Notes: generated from the letters alone by a model not told the origin. A DNA stretch of 41,371 nt from Glaesserella parasuis (GCF_002015085.1 NZ_MUXW01000039.1:1-41371); one strand, 5' to 3'. Shown: positions 8,495-17,749, counted from the stretch's first letter. Translations and numbers: made by a program.

Positions 8495-10021
8495 ATGAAT
8501 CTAGTTGATTATTCAAGTTCATTGTGGTCTGTAGTGCCTGCATTATTAGCATTGGTACTTGCCATTATTACTCGTCGAGTATTACTCTCATTGAGTATCG
8601 GGATTATTGTCGGTGCGTTAATGCTTACCAGTGGCAACCCGATTGATGCCTTTTTACATTTGAAGAAAAATATCACTTCGTTAATTTATGGCGGAGAAGG
8701 ATTAAATTCAAATAACGTACACATCATTCTTTTCTTACTTTTATTAGGGGTACTCACCGCCTTATTAAGCATTTCAGGCAGTAACCAAGCCTTTGTAAAT
8801 TGGGCCCAAAAACGTATTCAAGGAAAACGTGGTGCAAAATTAATGGCGGCGGCGTTAGTGTTCGTTACCTTTATCGACGATTATTTCCACAGCCTTACTG
8901 TAGGTGCAATTGCACGTCCAGTAACAGACAAATTCAAAGTTTCTCGTGCCAAATTAGCTTATATTCTTGACTCAACAGCAGCGCCAATGTGTGTGTTAAT
9001 GCCAATTTCAAGCTGGGGTGCTTACATCATCACTTTAATTGCAGGTCTATTAACCACTTACGGCATTACAAACTACACTCCATTGGGGGCATTTATGGCA
9101 ATGAGTGCGATGAGCTTCTACGCTATTTTCTCAATGATTTTAGTCTTTGTAGCTGCTTATTTCTCAATCAACTTAGGCTCAATGGCTCGTTTTGAACAAC
9201 AAGCTGAGCAAGCTGCAGATGTTGAAGAGCAACAAATTGTCGAAGCAAGTGGTAGTGTGATGAACTTAATTTTACCAATCATCACCTTAATTTTGGCAAC
9301 CCTTGCAATGATGATGTACACGGGTGACCAAGCTCTAGCAGAAAGTGGCAAACCATTTGATGTATTAGGCGCATTTGAAAATACTACTGTAGGTATTTCA
9401 TTGGTTGTAGGAAGTTTGAGTGCATTAGCTGTAGCGACTTTAATGATTGCAATAGGACGTAAAGTAACAATGAGTGATTACTGGAAGTCGTACGGTATCG
9501 GTGCAAAATCTATGATGGGTGCAATCACCATTTTATTCTTTGCTTGGACAATTAACGGCATCGTAAGCGATATGCAAACAGGTAAGTATTTATCAACCCT
9601 TGTTGCTGGCAACATTAACCCTGCATTTTTACCTGCAATCCTCTTTACATTAGGAGCAGCAATGGCATTCTCAACAGGTACAAGTTGGGGAACATTCGGT
9701 ATTATGTTACCAATTGCTGCAGCTATGGCTGCCAACGCAGAACCCGCATTATTATTACCTTGCTTATCTGCGGTAATGGCAGGTGCAGTATGTGGTGACC
9801 ACTGTTCACCGATTTCGGACACCACCATTTTGTCTTCAACAGGTGCACAGTGTAACCATATGGATCACGTTACTTCGCAGTTACCTTATACGCTTGTCGT
9901 TGCGGTGGCTTCAGCAGTGGGTTATTTAGTGATTGGTTTTACTACCTCTGCATTCCTCAGCTTTGCAGTAACAGCAGCGGTATTAGTTACTCTTGTTATC
10001 CTATTCAAGCGTAAAAAATAG
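8495..10021 (+). CDS. NhaC-family transporter, probable lysine transporter (LysW-type)
   Basis: Polytopic inner-membrane protein of the NhaC antiporter superfamily. I start it at ATG 8495, preceded by TTAGAGG, giving 508 residues; an upstream ATG at 8456 would add 13 residues but has no ribosome site. About 12 hydrophobic segments are visible, with motifs such as FVTFIDDYFHSLTVGAIARP and AFSTGTSWGTFGIMLP and a late GAVCGDHCSPISDTTILSST block typical of NhaC proteins. The family name suggests sodium/proton exchange, but the lysine riboswitch upstream points to lysine uptake; NhaC-like proteins under L boxes were proposed as lysine transporters (LysW) in comparative work. It is a single-gene unit closed by a strong terminator. 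Confidence 0.85.
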   Translation: MNLVDYSSSLWSVVPALLALVLAIITRRVLLSLSIGIIVGALMLTSGNPIDAFLHLKKNITSLIYGGEGLNSNNVHIILFLLLLGVLTALLSISGSNQAFVNWAQKRIQGKRGAKLMAAALVFVTFIDDYFHSLTVGAIARPVTDKFKVSRAKLAYILDSTAAPMCVLMPISSWGAYIITLIAGLLTTYGITNYTPLGAFMAMSAMSFYAIFSMILVFVAAYFSINLGSMARFEQQAEQAADVEEQQIVEASGSVMNLILPIITLILATLAMMMYTGDQALAESGKPFDVLGAFENTTVGISLVVGSLSALAVATLMIAIGRKVTMSDYWKSYGIGAKSMMGAITILFFAWTINGIVSDMQTGKYLSTLVAGNINPAFLPAILFTLGAAMAFSTGTSWGTFGIMLPIAAAMAANAEPALLLPCLSAVMAGAVCGDHCSPISDTTILSSTGAQCNHMDHVTSQLPYTLVVAVASAVGYLVIGFTTSAFLSFAVTAAVLVTLVILFKRKK

Positions 10022-10052
10022 TGATATCAGCTCTTATAGTAAGATATGAGTA

Positions 10053-10090
10053 AAACAAAGCGAATCCTCGTAATTCGCTTTGTTTATTTA
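10053..10090 (+). terminator. Rho-independent terminator after the NhaC-family gene
   Basis: A 12-bp stem AAACAAAGCGAA/TTCGCTTTGTTT with a short loop is followed by ATTTAT. It separates the transporter from the cytochrome maturation operon. Confidence 0.85.
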
Positions 10091-10138
10091 TAGCAACCGG
10101 TTAAAATAGCTCGATTTTTTACATTTTATGGATAGATT

Positions 10139-12043
10139 ATGCTTCCCGAACTGGGTTATTTCTGTTTAGTCTTATTAGCTGGTATTTCAGGGTTACAGGT
10201 TTTATGTTCCTTATGGGGAGAAATTCGCCATCAACCCTTTTGGTTGAGTGGAAATCGCCTATTTAGTTTAATTCAAGCCTTATTAGCCTTAGCATGTTTT
10301 GGCTGTTTAGCCTACGCTTTTATCTATGATGATTTCAGCGTTGCCTATGTCGCTGCTCATTCTAATAGTCAACTACCCTCATTCTTCAAATTTGCAGCCA
10401 CTTGGGGAGGACACGAAGGGTCAATGCTGTTTTGGCTAACGGCATTGGCATTATGGACAGGCATATTTTGCATTTTTTCAGGCAAAATCGACCGCTTGTT
10501 TACTTACCGCACCCTAGCCTCTCTCGCCTTAATTATTTTAGGCTTTGCTTTGTTTATTCTCTTGGTCTCTAATCCATTTGAGCGTAGTTTTCCCCCTTCC
10601 CCAGAGGGGCGAGATCTTAATCCTATGTTGCAAGATGTCGGATTAATTTTTCACCCACCACTGCTTTATTTAGGCTATGTAGGCTTTGCTGTCACATTTG
10701 CAATGGCAATGGCAATGTTGCTTGGTGGCGTGTTTGATTATGCTATTGCTCGTTGGATCCGCCCTTGGACAATGGTAGCTTGGGGATTTCTAACCGCAGG
10801 CATAATGTTAGGTGCTTGGTGGGCTTATTATGAACTTGGCTGGGGGGGGGGCTGGTGGTTTTGGGACCCTGTTGAAAATGCCTCTTTAATGCCGTGGTTA
10901 CTTGGTACTGCTCTGTTACACAGTTTAGTCGTTAGCGAACAGCGAGGCATTTTTAGTTATTGGACGATTTTATTAGCCATCTTTGCCTTTGCATTAAGTC
11001 TGTTAGGCACATTTATTGTTCGTTCTGGGGTTCTTACTTCTGTTCACGCATTTGCAGTGGACGCAGAGCGAGGAATGGCTCTGCTTATTTTGTTCTTTAG
11101 CTTGAGCTTTGTTGCATTGGCTCTATTCGCTTTACGAGTGAATTTATGGCAAGGCAATGTTCGTTTTCATCTGTTTTCAAAAGAAACGGCATTATTATTG
11201 GTTAATGGCTTATTTGCATTAGCCACGCTGGTGGTTATTCTTGGCACATTTTATCCGATGATTTTCAGTGCGATGGGCTGGGGATCCATTTCAGTTGGTG
11301 CGCCTTATTTCAACACGATTTTTGCCCCTTTAGCATTGATTTTGTTATGTCTAATGGGATTTGCAATAGTGCTACGTTGGAAGCATATTCCACAACGTCA
11401 AATCTTATGGCAACTGGCATTATTACCCGTTGCGGTGCTACTTAGTTTAGGCTTCAGTTATCAAGTTTTGCCACAAGTCTATGTGCATCAATTGCAATGG
11501 CAACCTACTCTTTTTATCTCACTCGCGATTTGGGTTGTACTAACTCATCTACCTTATCAGCGATTTATGTGGCAAATCCGACCGCTTGCAATGCGACTGG
11601 CTCATATTGGTTTTGCGATAAGTGTGATTGGGGCAATGATGAATAGCTATTATGCTGATGAAGTTGGCGTGAGACTAAAACCAACGCAGTCTGCTGAATT
11701 AGCAGGGCTACACTTTGAATATGTCAAACACCACAATGAAATTGGGGCAAACTACACTGCCGAAGTAGCAGAGTTTCATCTTTATGATCAACATCATCAA
11801 AAATTGGCAACCTTGTTGCCCGAACGCCGTTACTATGATGTCCGTACAATGACAATGGCAGAAGTGGGGCTAGCCCATTATGGTTTAGATGATATTTATA
11901 TTGTGATGGGCGATAAGTTTGGTAATAAAGAGTACGCATTTCGTCTGCACTACAAACCTTATGTTCGTATTTTATGGCTAGGCGGTGCAATAATGGTCTT
12001 GGCGAGCCTATTGGCATTGGTTGGTTATCGGAGAAAAAAATGA
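10139..12043 (+). CDS. nrfE: Cytochrome c heme lyase subunit, CcmF/NrfE family
   Basis: Inner-membrane heme lyase subunit attaching heme to periplasmic apocytochromes c; 634 residues, near CcmF (about 650) and longer than E. coli NrfE. It has many transmembrane helices, the heme-handling WWD motif from about residue 235 (WGGGWWFWDPVENAS), the segment ATWGGHEGSMLFW, and a C-terminal periplasmic domain ending in one helix. The WWD motif carries three glycines where I expect two, encoded by a run of ten G. ATGA overlaps couple it to dsbE. The window has no ccmABCDE here, and CcmH and CcmI are separate genes, so this looks like the nitrite-reductase (Nrf) branch; ccmF remains an equally usable name. 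Confidence 0.85.
   Translation: MLPELGYFCLVLLAGISGLQVLCSLWGEIRHQPFWLSGNRLFSLIQALLALACFGCLAYAFIYDDFSVAYVAAHSNSQLPSFFKFAATWGGHEGSMLFWLTALALWTGIFCIFSGKIDRLFTYRTLASLALIILGFALFILLVSNPFERSFPPSPEGRDLNPMLQDVGLIFHPPLLYLGYVGFAVTFAMAMAMLLGGVFDYAIARWIRPWTMVAWGFLTAGIMLGAWWAYYELGWGGGWWFWDPVENASLMPWLLGTALLHSLVVSEQRGIFSYWTILLAIFAFALSLLGTFIVRSGVLTSVHAFAVDAERGMALLILFFSLSFVALALFALRVNLWQGNVRFHLFSKETALLLVNGLFALATLVVILGTFYPMIFSAMGWGSISVGAPYFNTIFAPLALILLCLMGFAIVLRWKHIPQRQILWQLALLPVAVLLSLGFSYQVLPQVYVHQLQWQPTLFISLAIWVVLTHLPYQRFMWQIRPLAMRLAHIGFAISVIGAMMNSYYADEVGVRLKPTQSAELAGLHFEYVKHHNEIGANYTAEVAEFHLYDQHHQKLATLLPERRYYDVRTMTMAEVGLAHYGLDDIYIVMGDKFGNKEYAFRLHYKPYVRILWLGGAIMVLASLLALVGYRRKK
10491..10499 (-). other. Apl-type DNA uptake signal core
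   Basis: Reverse complement reads ACAAGCGGT, the core of the uptake sequence known in the Actinobacillus pleuropneumoniae subclade. It lies inside nrfE and is useful mainly as a taxonomic hint. Confidence 0.55.
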
Positions 12044-12576
12044 AAAAAGGATTGCTGTTTTTACCGCTTGTTATCTTATTTGCGGTTGTACTTTTTTTAG
12101 TAATGCAATTAAAAGAAAAAGACAATGTGTCGTTAAGCGAAGATTGGCAAGGTAAGCCGTTGCCTGAATTTAGCTTAAAACATTTACTGGATAATCAAGC
12201 GGTTATCAGTAAAGCAAGTTTACCAAATGAGCCTTTTATTTTAAACGTTTGGGCGAGTTGGTGTACTTGGTGTATTAAAGAGTTTCCGATTTTACTTGAG
12301 ATGAAACAACAAGGGGTAAAAATTGTTGGGCTGACCTACGCAGATCGCCCCGAAAATGCACGGCAAGCCCTTGCTCAGTGGGGAAATCCATTTGAGCTAG
12401 TGATTGATGATTGGGATAAAGGTTTTTTAACGGAAACCCTCAGAATTTCTTCTGCCCCCTCAAGTTATCTCATTGATAAAAATGGCATTGTTCGTTACCA
12501 ACAAAAAGGCTACAACCCTAATTTTGCTCAAGATTTTATGCCTCGTTTGCAAGCATTGAAGGAACAGGATAAATGA
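12040..12576 (+). CDS. dsbE: Thiol:disulfide interchange protein DsbE/CcmG
   Basis: Membrane-anchored periplasmic thioredoxin-like protein that keeps CXXCH cysteines of apocytochrome c reduced for heme attachment. The start is ATG 12040, overlapping the nrfE stop by four bases (ATGA); 178 residues. The N-terminal signal anchor GLLFLPLVILFAVVLFLVMQ is followed by a thioredoxin fold with the active site WASWCTWCIKEFP and cis-proline region SSAPSSYLID. The C-terminus ends in a Lys/Gln-rich helix. The stop overlaps the nrfF start by four bases. The nearest upstream alternative start would lie inside nrfE and is not needed. Confidence 0.93.
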   Translation: MKKGLLFLPLVILFAVVLFLVMQLKEKDNVSLSEDWQGKPLPEFSLKHLLDNQAVISKASLPNEPFILNVWASWCTWCIKEFPILLEMKQQGVKIVGLTYADRPENARQALAQWGNPFELVIDDWDKGFLTETLRISSAPSSYLIDKNGIVRYQQKGYNPNFAQDFMPRLQALKEQDK

Positions 12577-12965
12577 AACGGATCTTATTTTTACTGTTCA
12601 GTTTTATCGCCCTCGTAGCTCAGGCAGAAATGGTAGATACCTTTCAGTTTCATTCTGATAGCGAACGTATTCGTGCGATTAACCTAGCGAAATCATTGCG
12701 TTGTTTACAGTGTCAAAACCAAAATCTGGTAGAGTCCAACGCTTCTCAAGCCTACAAATTACGCATAGAAGTCTATGAAATGGTCAATCAAGGAAAAAGC
12801 GACCAAGAAATCATTCAAACAATGACAGAGCGCTTTGGAGACTTCGTCCATTATCAGCCACCCTTTAATCCTCAAACGTGGGTATTATGGGGAATGCCTG
12901 TTGGCTTACTTATTCTACTCTTTAGCCTAATTTTTTGGCGAACACGGAGAAAGCAAAATGATTAG
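12573..12965 (+). CDS. nrfF: Cytochrome c maturation protein CcmH/NrfF
   Basis: Thioredox-active heme-lyase partner; 130 residues, like E. coli NrfF and shorter than the fused E. coli CcmH. A signal peptide (residues 1-18, cut near AQAE) is followed by the conserved redox motif LRCLQCQNQNLVES, the segment FGDFVHYQPPFNPQTW, and a C-terminal membrane helix VLWGMPVGLLILLFSLIFW with a basic tail. It overlaps dsbE by four bases and nrfG by eight, so the genes are probably translationally coupled. The two cysteines would pass electrons from DsbE to the apocytochrome. Confidence 0.92.
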   Translation: MKRILFLLFSFIALVAQAEMVDTFQFHSDSERIRAINLAKSLRCLQCQNQNLVESNASQAYKLRIEVYEMVNQGKSDQEIIQTMTERFGDFVHYQPPFNPQTWVLWGMPVGLLILLFSLIFWRTRRKQND

Positions 12966-13704
12966 GAACGAGCTTAATCGGACTTATTATCAACAAGCGG
13001 AACGATTTGCGGATACTTTTGCAGAGAAAGAGCGTACTGAATATTTAGCCGAATTGGCAAGTCGCCAAGCATTTGAACAACAAAATGAAGTTGTATCGCA
13101 ATGGCAAAAAAATCCACTTAAACGCCCGCTTGTAGTGACTGTTTTGTTGATTGCCCTTGTCTCTAGCATTATCTATTATTGGCAGACAGGGCGTTATAGC
13201 CTTGCTATTCAAGGGGAGCAGGCTTTTGCTCAATTTCAACAACAACGTGCAGAAGAAAGTAGCGAACAGCGTAATGATCACTATATTACCAACCTTCAAC
13301 ATCAGCTTCGCCAAAATGCCAATGATGGCAAACTCTGGTTTGAACTAGGGCAGGCTTATTCGCTCAATAACGATTTTGAAGCAGCCTTAACCTGTTTTCA
13401 CAATGCTCAGACCGTGCTAGGCGAAAAGGCGAGTATTTTAGGTGCAATGGCAACAGCCGATTACTATTTAAATAAACAACGACTTTCCCCACAAGCAAAG
13501 GCTTGGCTTGAACGAGCGTTACAAATTGATGACAAAGAGAGTGCTAGCCTACTTCTGCTTGCCTCCGATGCTTTTTTACATAACGATTTCAAACAGGCAA
13601 TTCATTACTGGGAAAAAGTATTAGACAACCAGAACGAAGCCTTAGATCGTAAAGAGATCATTCAAAGTATAAAAATGGCGGAGCAGATGTTACGTGAGAA
13701 ATAG
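12958..13704 (+). CDS. nrfG: Cytochrome c maturation TPR protein CcmI/NrfG
   Basis: Apocytochrome-binding chaperone with one membrane helix; 248 residues. A cytoplasmic N-terminal region with the CcmI-like pattern YYQQAERFADTF precedes the helix PLVVTVLLIALVSSIIYYW. Periplasmic TPR repeats begin around residue 105 (GKLWFELGQAYSLNNDFEAA, then KAWLERALQIDDKES). TPR repeats bind the C-terminus of the apocytochrome and pass it to the heme lyase. It is the last gene of the cluster; a short hairpin follows around 13702-13723. Confidence 0.88.
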   Translation: MIRNELNRTYYQQAERFADTFAEKERTEYLAELASRQAFEQQNEVVSQWQKNPLKRPLVVTVLLIALVSSIIYYWQTGRYSLAIQGEQAFAQFQQQRAEESSEQRNDHYITNLQHQLRQNANDGKLWFELGQAYSLNNDFEAALTCFHNAQTVLGEKASILGAMATADYYLNKQRLSPQAKAWLERALQIDDKESASLLLLASDAFLHNDFKQAIHYWEKVLDNQNEALDRKEIIQSIKMAEQMLREK

Positions 13705-13770
13705 CGCCATTTATGGCTATTTGATATTGATCATCACAATAATATTTTAAAAGATTCTAAATTTTTAATC

Positions 13771-14793
13771 TTAGTTTTTCTTTATAACAAACAACACCAA
13801 CTCTCTCATCTGGAAACTTACCGATACTTTTGCTTCCAGTGGCAAATCCGCCGTTTGGTAAGCGGTGACATTTGTGCCGTTTATTGCAATTTGATAACGG
13901 TAGAATTGCCCTAAGAACAGTTTTTCAACCACCACACCTTGCCCGTTGTCATCGGCTTTCAGGGTAATCTGCTCAGGGCGGAGCAACCAATGATAATCAC
14001 CAAGCGGATACTCGATTTCAGGGAATTGATAAGTACCAATCGGGCTTTCAAGGAAGTGATTTTCTAACACTTTGCACGGCAGGTAGTTTGTACCACCTAA
14101 AAAGTCAGCAACGAAGGCATTCACTGGGGCGTGGTAGAGCTCGGTTGGCGTACTGAATTGTACGATCTTACCTTGATCCATCACTGCAATTTTATCCGCA
14201 AAGGCAAAGGCTTCTTCTTTGCTATGGGTAACGAAAATCGCAGGGACTTTTTGGCTTTTTAAGATCTGTTTAATCTCTTGGATCATCGCATAACGGGTTT
14301 GGCTGTCGATGTTGGAAAAAGGTTCATCGAGCAGTAATAATTCAGGTTCACAAGCTAAAGCACGGGCAATGGCGACACGCTGTTGCTGTCCGCCAGAGAG
14401 TTCGTGTGGGAAACGTCCTTCAAAGCCTTGTAGTTTCACCACTGACAACATCTGTTGGGTGCAACAATGTTGGTCGGATTTACACATTTTGCATAAGCCG
14501 AATTGAATATTTTGTGCTACCGTTAAATGCGGAAATAGGGCGTAATCTTGGAAAATCAGCCCGATTTGACGCTGTTCAATCGGTTTTTTCTGCAAATCTT
14601 CCCCTGCAAGAAAGATTTTACCTTCACTAATCGGAAGTAAACCTGCAATCGCTTTGAGTAGCGTCGTTTTGCCACAACCACTTGCCCCTAATAGACAGAC
14701 GATCTCATTTTCGCCTACGGCAAGATCGAGGGATTTTAGTACCACATTGTCGTCAAATTGACAGCTCAAATTTTGAATATCAAGTAATTTCAT
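13771..14793 (-). CDS. fbpC: Ferric iron ABC transporter ATP-binding protein
   Basis: Cytoplasmic ATPase driving iron(III) import; 340 residues. It has Walker A GASGCGKT, Q-loop FQDYALFPHLTV, signature LSGGQQQR, Walker B LLLLDEPFSNID and switch histidine VTHSKEEA. The C-terminal regulatory TOBE-like domain begins around residue 235. A Cys-rich insert FGLCKMCKSDQHCCTQQ lies between the Q-loop and the signature, as in FbpC proteins of this family. It starts one base after the fbpB stop. Confidence 0.92.
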   Translation of the reverse strand: MKLLDIQNLSCQFDDNVVLKSLDLAVGENEIVCLLGASGCGKTTLLKAIAGLLPISEGKIFLAGEDLQKKPIEQRQIGLIFQDYALFPHLTVAQNIQFGLCKMCKSDQHCCTQQMLSVVKLQGFEGRFPHELSGGQQQRVAIARALACEPELLLLDEPFSNIDSQTRYAMIQEIKQILKSQKVPAIFVTHSKEEAFAFADKIAVMDQGKIVQFSTPTELYHAPVNAFVADFLGGTNYLPCKVLENHFLESPIGTYQFPEIEYPLGDYHWLLRPEQITLKADDNGQGVVVEKLFLGQFYRYQIAINGTNVTAYQTADLPLEAKVSVSFQMRELVLFVIKKN

Positions 14794-14794
14794 A

Positions 14795-16447
14795 TTAACG
14801 TTCTTTTTGCGATTGAGAGATTAACGAACGGGTCAGCCAAATAACAGGGATTAATCCAACCAACACTAACACGATGGCAGGCAAGGCGGCACGCTCTAAT
14901 TGTTCATCTGAGGTAAAGGTGAAAACGTGGGTCGCTAAGGTATCAAAGTTGAACGGTCGCAATAACAGTGACGCATTTAACTCTTTCATACTTTCAATAA
15001 AGACCATCAAGCCTGCGGTAATAATTCCTTTGGTAATCAAAGGGATATGCACACTTCTAAACATTGATAAGCCTGTTTTTCCCATTGTTTGACTTGCCAT
15101 ATCTAACGACGGCGAAATTTTGCCGAGAGAGGTTTCAAGACTGCCGATTGCCATTGCGGAAAAGCGGATTACATAAGCAAGGACTAAGGCAAACAGTGAA
15201 CCAGAAAAAATTAAGCCGACAGGGGGTAGATCTAAGGATTTCAGCAGGGCGTGTAGTTGATGATCGGCAAAGGTCAATGGCGACAATAAGCCGATTGCCA
15301 GTACAGTCCCTGGAATGGCATAGCCCAATGAGGAAAATTGCAACGATAAGCGGGTTGATTTCGCCCAAAATCTGCGATTGACCGACAGACGATGAGCAAA
15401 ATGCAGTAACATAGCAAGGGCAACGGTAATAATCGAAGCAATAATAGAGACTTTTAAGCTATTTAAGGCAAATTGCACAAAATCTAAATTCCACGACTGT
15501 TCAAAATAGTGGAAAGACCAGTAGATTAATCGACCGAATGGAATAAAGAACGCCAGCGCCAACAAGCCCCAGCACCAACCTTGTGCAAGCCACAGTTTCC
15601 AACCTGTGAGCTGTTTGAACGAGGTTTTCTTTTCATAGCCACGCTGATAGCTTTTTTGTTTACGACGGCTATATTGCTCAAGGCTGATAAACAGAAAAAT
15701 CATCAGCAACATAAAAATGGAAATACGGCTTGCAGTGCCGAGATCTTGAAAGCCGAGCCACGAGTCGTAGATTGCCGTAGTCAAAGTTGGCACAGCAAAA
15801 TAGGACACGGTGCCGAAATCGCCTAAGGTTTCCATTGCGACTAACGCCATACCGACAGCAATTGCAGGGCGAATTAAAGGGAAAGTAATTTTACGGAAAA
15901 TATCCGCCGGCGATGAACCTAACATTCTGGCACTGTGAGTGAGGTTTTCGGATTGTTCTAATAATGCCACTCGAACCAGTAAGAAAATATAAGGGTAGAG
16001 TACAAGGGCAAGTACAAAGCAAGCACCGTAAAGGGTGCGGATTTTCGGAAACCAATAATCGTGCGGTGTTTGCCAACCGAAAATACCACGCAACATTTCC
16101 TGAAATGCCCCAGAATAGTCGAGCAAATCGGTATAAAGATAAGCGATTAAATAAGCAGGCATTGCTAACGGCAAGCAAAGTAACCATTGAAGCGTTTTTT
16201 GCCCACAGAATTGATAATTTGCAACAATCCAAGCGGACGGTAATGCAAAAAAAAGTGCAAGGACTACAGTGCCTAAGACTAACAAGCTTGAGTTAAGCAG
16301 ATAAGTACCTAGCATTGTATCCCAAAGATGAACGAGATTTTCCATTTCACCTTCAAAAGCGTGATAGCCAATGGCAAGCAACGGAAGAAGGATTAACAGC
16401 GTAGTTGCAAGAGCGGAAAGTTGCCAAGTCAGGTATCGGTTTATCAT
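14795..16447 (-). CDS. fbpB: Ferric iron ABC transporter permease (two fused permease halves)
   Basis: Inner-membrane permease of 550 residues, formed of two repeated permease halves of about 270 residues, as usual for FbpB/SfuB. Each half has about six helices and a coupling loop: first half HSARMLGSSPADIFRKITFP, second half ASQTMGKTGLSMFRSVHIP. It takes iron(III) delivered by FbpA. It lies one base before fbpC and about 210 bases after fbpA; the gap holds tandem palindromic repeats that may tune fbpBC expression. Confidence 0.93.
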   Translation of the reverse strand: MINRYLTWQLSALATTLLILLPLLAIGYHAFEGEMENLVHLWDTMLGTYLLNSSLLVLGTVVLALFFALPSAWIVANYQFCGQKTLQWLLCLPLAMPAYLIAYLYTDLLDYSGAFQEMLRGIFGWQTPHDYWFPKIRTLYGACFVLALVLYPYIFLLVRVALLEQSENLTHSARMLGSSPADIFRKITFPLIRPAIAVGMALVAMETLGDFGTVSYFAVPTLTTAIYDSWLGFQDLGTASRISIFMLLMIFLFISLEQYSRRKQKSYQRGYEKKTSFKQLTGWKLWLAQGWCWGLLALAFFIPFGRLIYWSFHYFEQSWNLDFVQFALNSLKVSIIASIITVALAMLLHFAHRLSVNRRFWAKSTRLSLQFSSLGYAIPGTVLAIGLLSPLTFADHQLHALLKSLDLPPVGLIFSGSLFALVLAYVIRFSAMAIGSLETSLGKISPSLDMASQTMGKTGLSMFRSVHIPLITKGIITAGLMVFIESMKELNASLLLRPFNFDTLATHVFTFTSDEQLERAALPAIVLVLVGLIPVIWLTRSLISQSQKER

Positions 16448-16485
16448 AAATCGATCAAAATCTCATTCCATTAAAAAACAAAATT

Positions 16486-16511
16486 CCCCCTTTTTGTAAG
16501 GAAGGGGGGAG
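16486..16511 (-). terminator. G/C-rich hairpin between fbpA and fbpB
   Basis: Blocks CCCCCTT and AAGGGGG flank a short loop about 40 bases upstream of the fbpB start. No T-run is obvious. It may act as an attenuator or 3'-end stabiliser for fbpA mRNA. Confidence 0.4.
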
Positions 16512-16520
16512 ATTGTAGGG

Positions 16521-16637
16521 ATACACTGCGTGTGTCCGTTTAAATTTTACATAAAATCTATAATTAGCAGACACACTGCGTGTGTTCGTTTAAATTTTAC
16601 ATAAAACCCGTAATTAGCGGACACACTGCGTGTGTCC
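16521..16637. repeat. 50-bp tandem repeat containing a dispersed palindrome
   Basis: Two near-identical 50-base units (16521-16570 and 16571-16620) and a partial third (16621-16637). Each opens with a variant of the palindrome GGACACACTGCGTGTGTCC that also fills the rib operon junctions, followed by the shared spacer GTTTAAATTTTACATAAAA. It lies inside the fbp operon between fbpA and fbpB, where it could form several hairpins in the transcript. Confidence 0.9.
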
Positions 16638-16658
16638 CCACGGGCATTTCAGCATTAA

Positions 16659-17684
16659 TTATTTCGCACCGAAATCATCAAATTTAACTTCATCAACTAA
16701 TTTCAAGGCTTTTTCATAGTTTTTCGCAATGTCTTCTAATTTTAATGCATCGGTTGAGTAAGTACCCCAACCTTTTACAAGATCAGAAGGTGCAACATCA
16801 GCTTTTACTGGGTACTCGTGGTTAAGTTTAGCATATAAACCTTGAGCTTGGTTGCCGCTGAGATACTCAATTAATTTAATTGCATTTGCTTTATTTGGTG
16901 AATGTTTCGCTAGCGCAACACCACTGATATTAACGTGTGTACCGTATTGACCGTTAGGGAAGTTAATGATCGCAGACTCAGCCCAAGATCTTTGTTTCTC
17001 ATCATCTAACATTTTACCGTAGTAGTAGCTGTTACCTAACGCATAATCACAGATGCCTTCTTTGATCGCTTTAACTTGGTCACGGTCGCCACCTTGTGGT
17101 TTTTGTGCAAGATTTGCTTTTAAATCCTCTAAGAATGCTTTCGTTTTTTCTTCACCGTAGTGTTCGATCATTGCAGCAAAGAGAGAAACGTTGTAAGCAT
17201 TTTTGCCTGAACGAACACACACTTTACCTTTATATTCAGGTTTAGCTAAGTCTAAGTAATCAAAGCCAGCAGGTAATTTGCCAACACGGTCTTTAGAAGT
17301 ATAGATTACACGAGCACGTTTGGTTAAACCGAACCATTCGCCATTTGAATCACGGAACTGTGCAGGAATGTTTTTCTCTAAAGTTTTTGAGTCCACTTTT
17401 TGAGCCAAACCAGATTTCACAATTTGCATTACACGGCTAATATCTACCGTTAAAAGCACGTCCGCAGGGCTTAATTCGCCTTCTTTTTGTACACGTTCAA
17501 CTAAACCTTTGTCTGCAAAGATCACGTTTACTTTGATACCTGTTTGTTTTTCAAAGTCTTTTAACATCGGCTCAATTAAGTACGGCTGACGGTAAGAGTA
17601 AACATTGACTTCGTTTGCAGCTAACGCAGAAGTTGAAACAACAGAAGATAATGCAAGTGCAAGCACAGAAAGAGATTTTTTCAT
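16659..17684 (-). CDS. fbpA: Periplasmic ferric iron-binding protein
   Basis: Periplasmic binding protein that delivers iron(III) to FbpBC; 341 residues with a signal peptide cut after STSALA. The mature start NEVNVYSYRQPYLIEPMLKD and much of the rest agree closely with my memory of Mannheimia haemolytica FbpA. The tyrosine cluster for iron is visible: YNVSLFAAM in mid-protein and GNSYYYGKM, from the group that binds iron through three tyrosines without the His/Glu pair of Neisseria FbpA. It is the first gene of fbpABC, with a sigma-70 promoter just upstream. Confidence 0.93.
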   Translation of the reverse strand: MKKSLSVLALALSSVVSTSALAANEVNVYSYRQPYLIEPMLKDFEKQTGIKVNVIFADKGLVERVQKEGELSPADVLLTVDISRVMQIVKSGLAQKVDSKTLEKNIPAQFRDSNGEWFGLTKRARVIYTSKDRVGKLPAGFDYLDLAKPEYKGKVCVRSGKNAYNVSLFAAMIEHYGEEKTKAFLEDLKANLAQKPQGGDRDQVKAIKEGICDYALGNSYYYGKMLDDEKQRSWAESAIINFPNGQYGTHVNISGVALAKHSPNKANAIKLIEYLSGNQAQGLYAKLNHEYPVKADVAPSDLVKGWGTYSTDALKLEDIAKNYEKALKLVDEVKFDDFGAK

Positions 17685-17749
17685 AAAAATGTCCTCATTA
17701 AGAAAGAGATAAACTCACTATAAATAGCGAGCGTTTACAAAACAGTGTG

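Noticed and set aside
11724..12125. 133-residue minus-strand frame across the nrfE/dsbE junction
   Set aside because: Shadow of two well-supported genes; low-complexity and no ribosome site.
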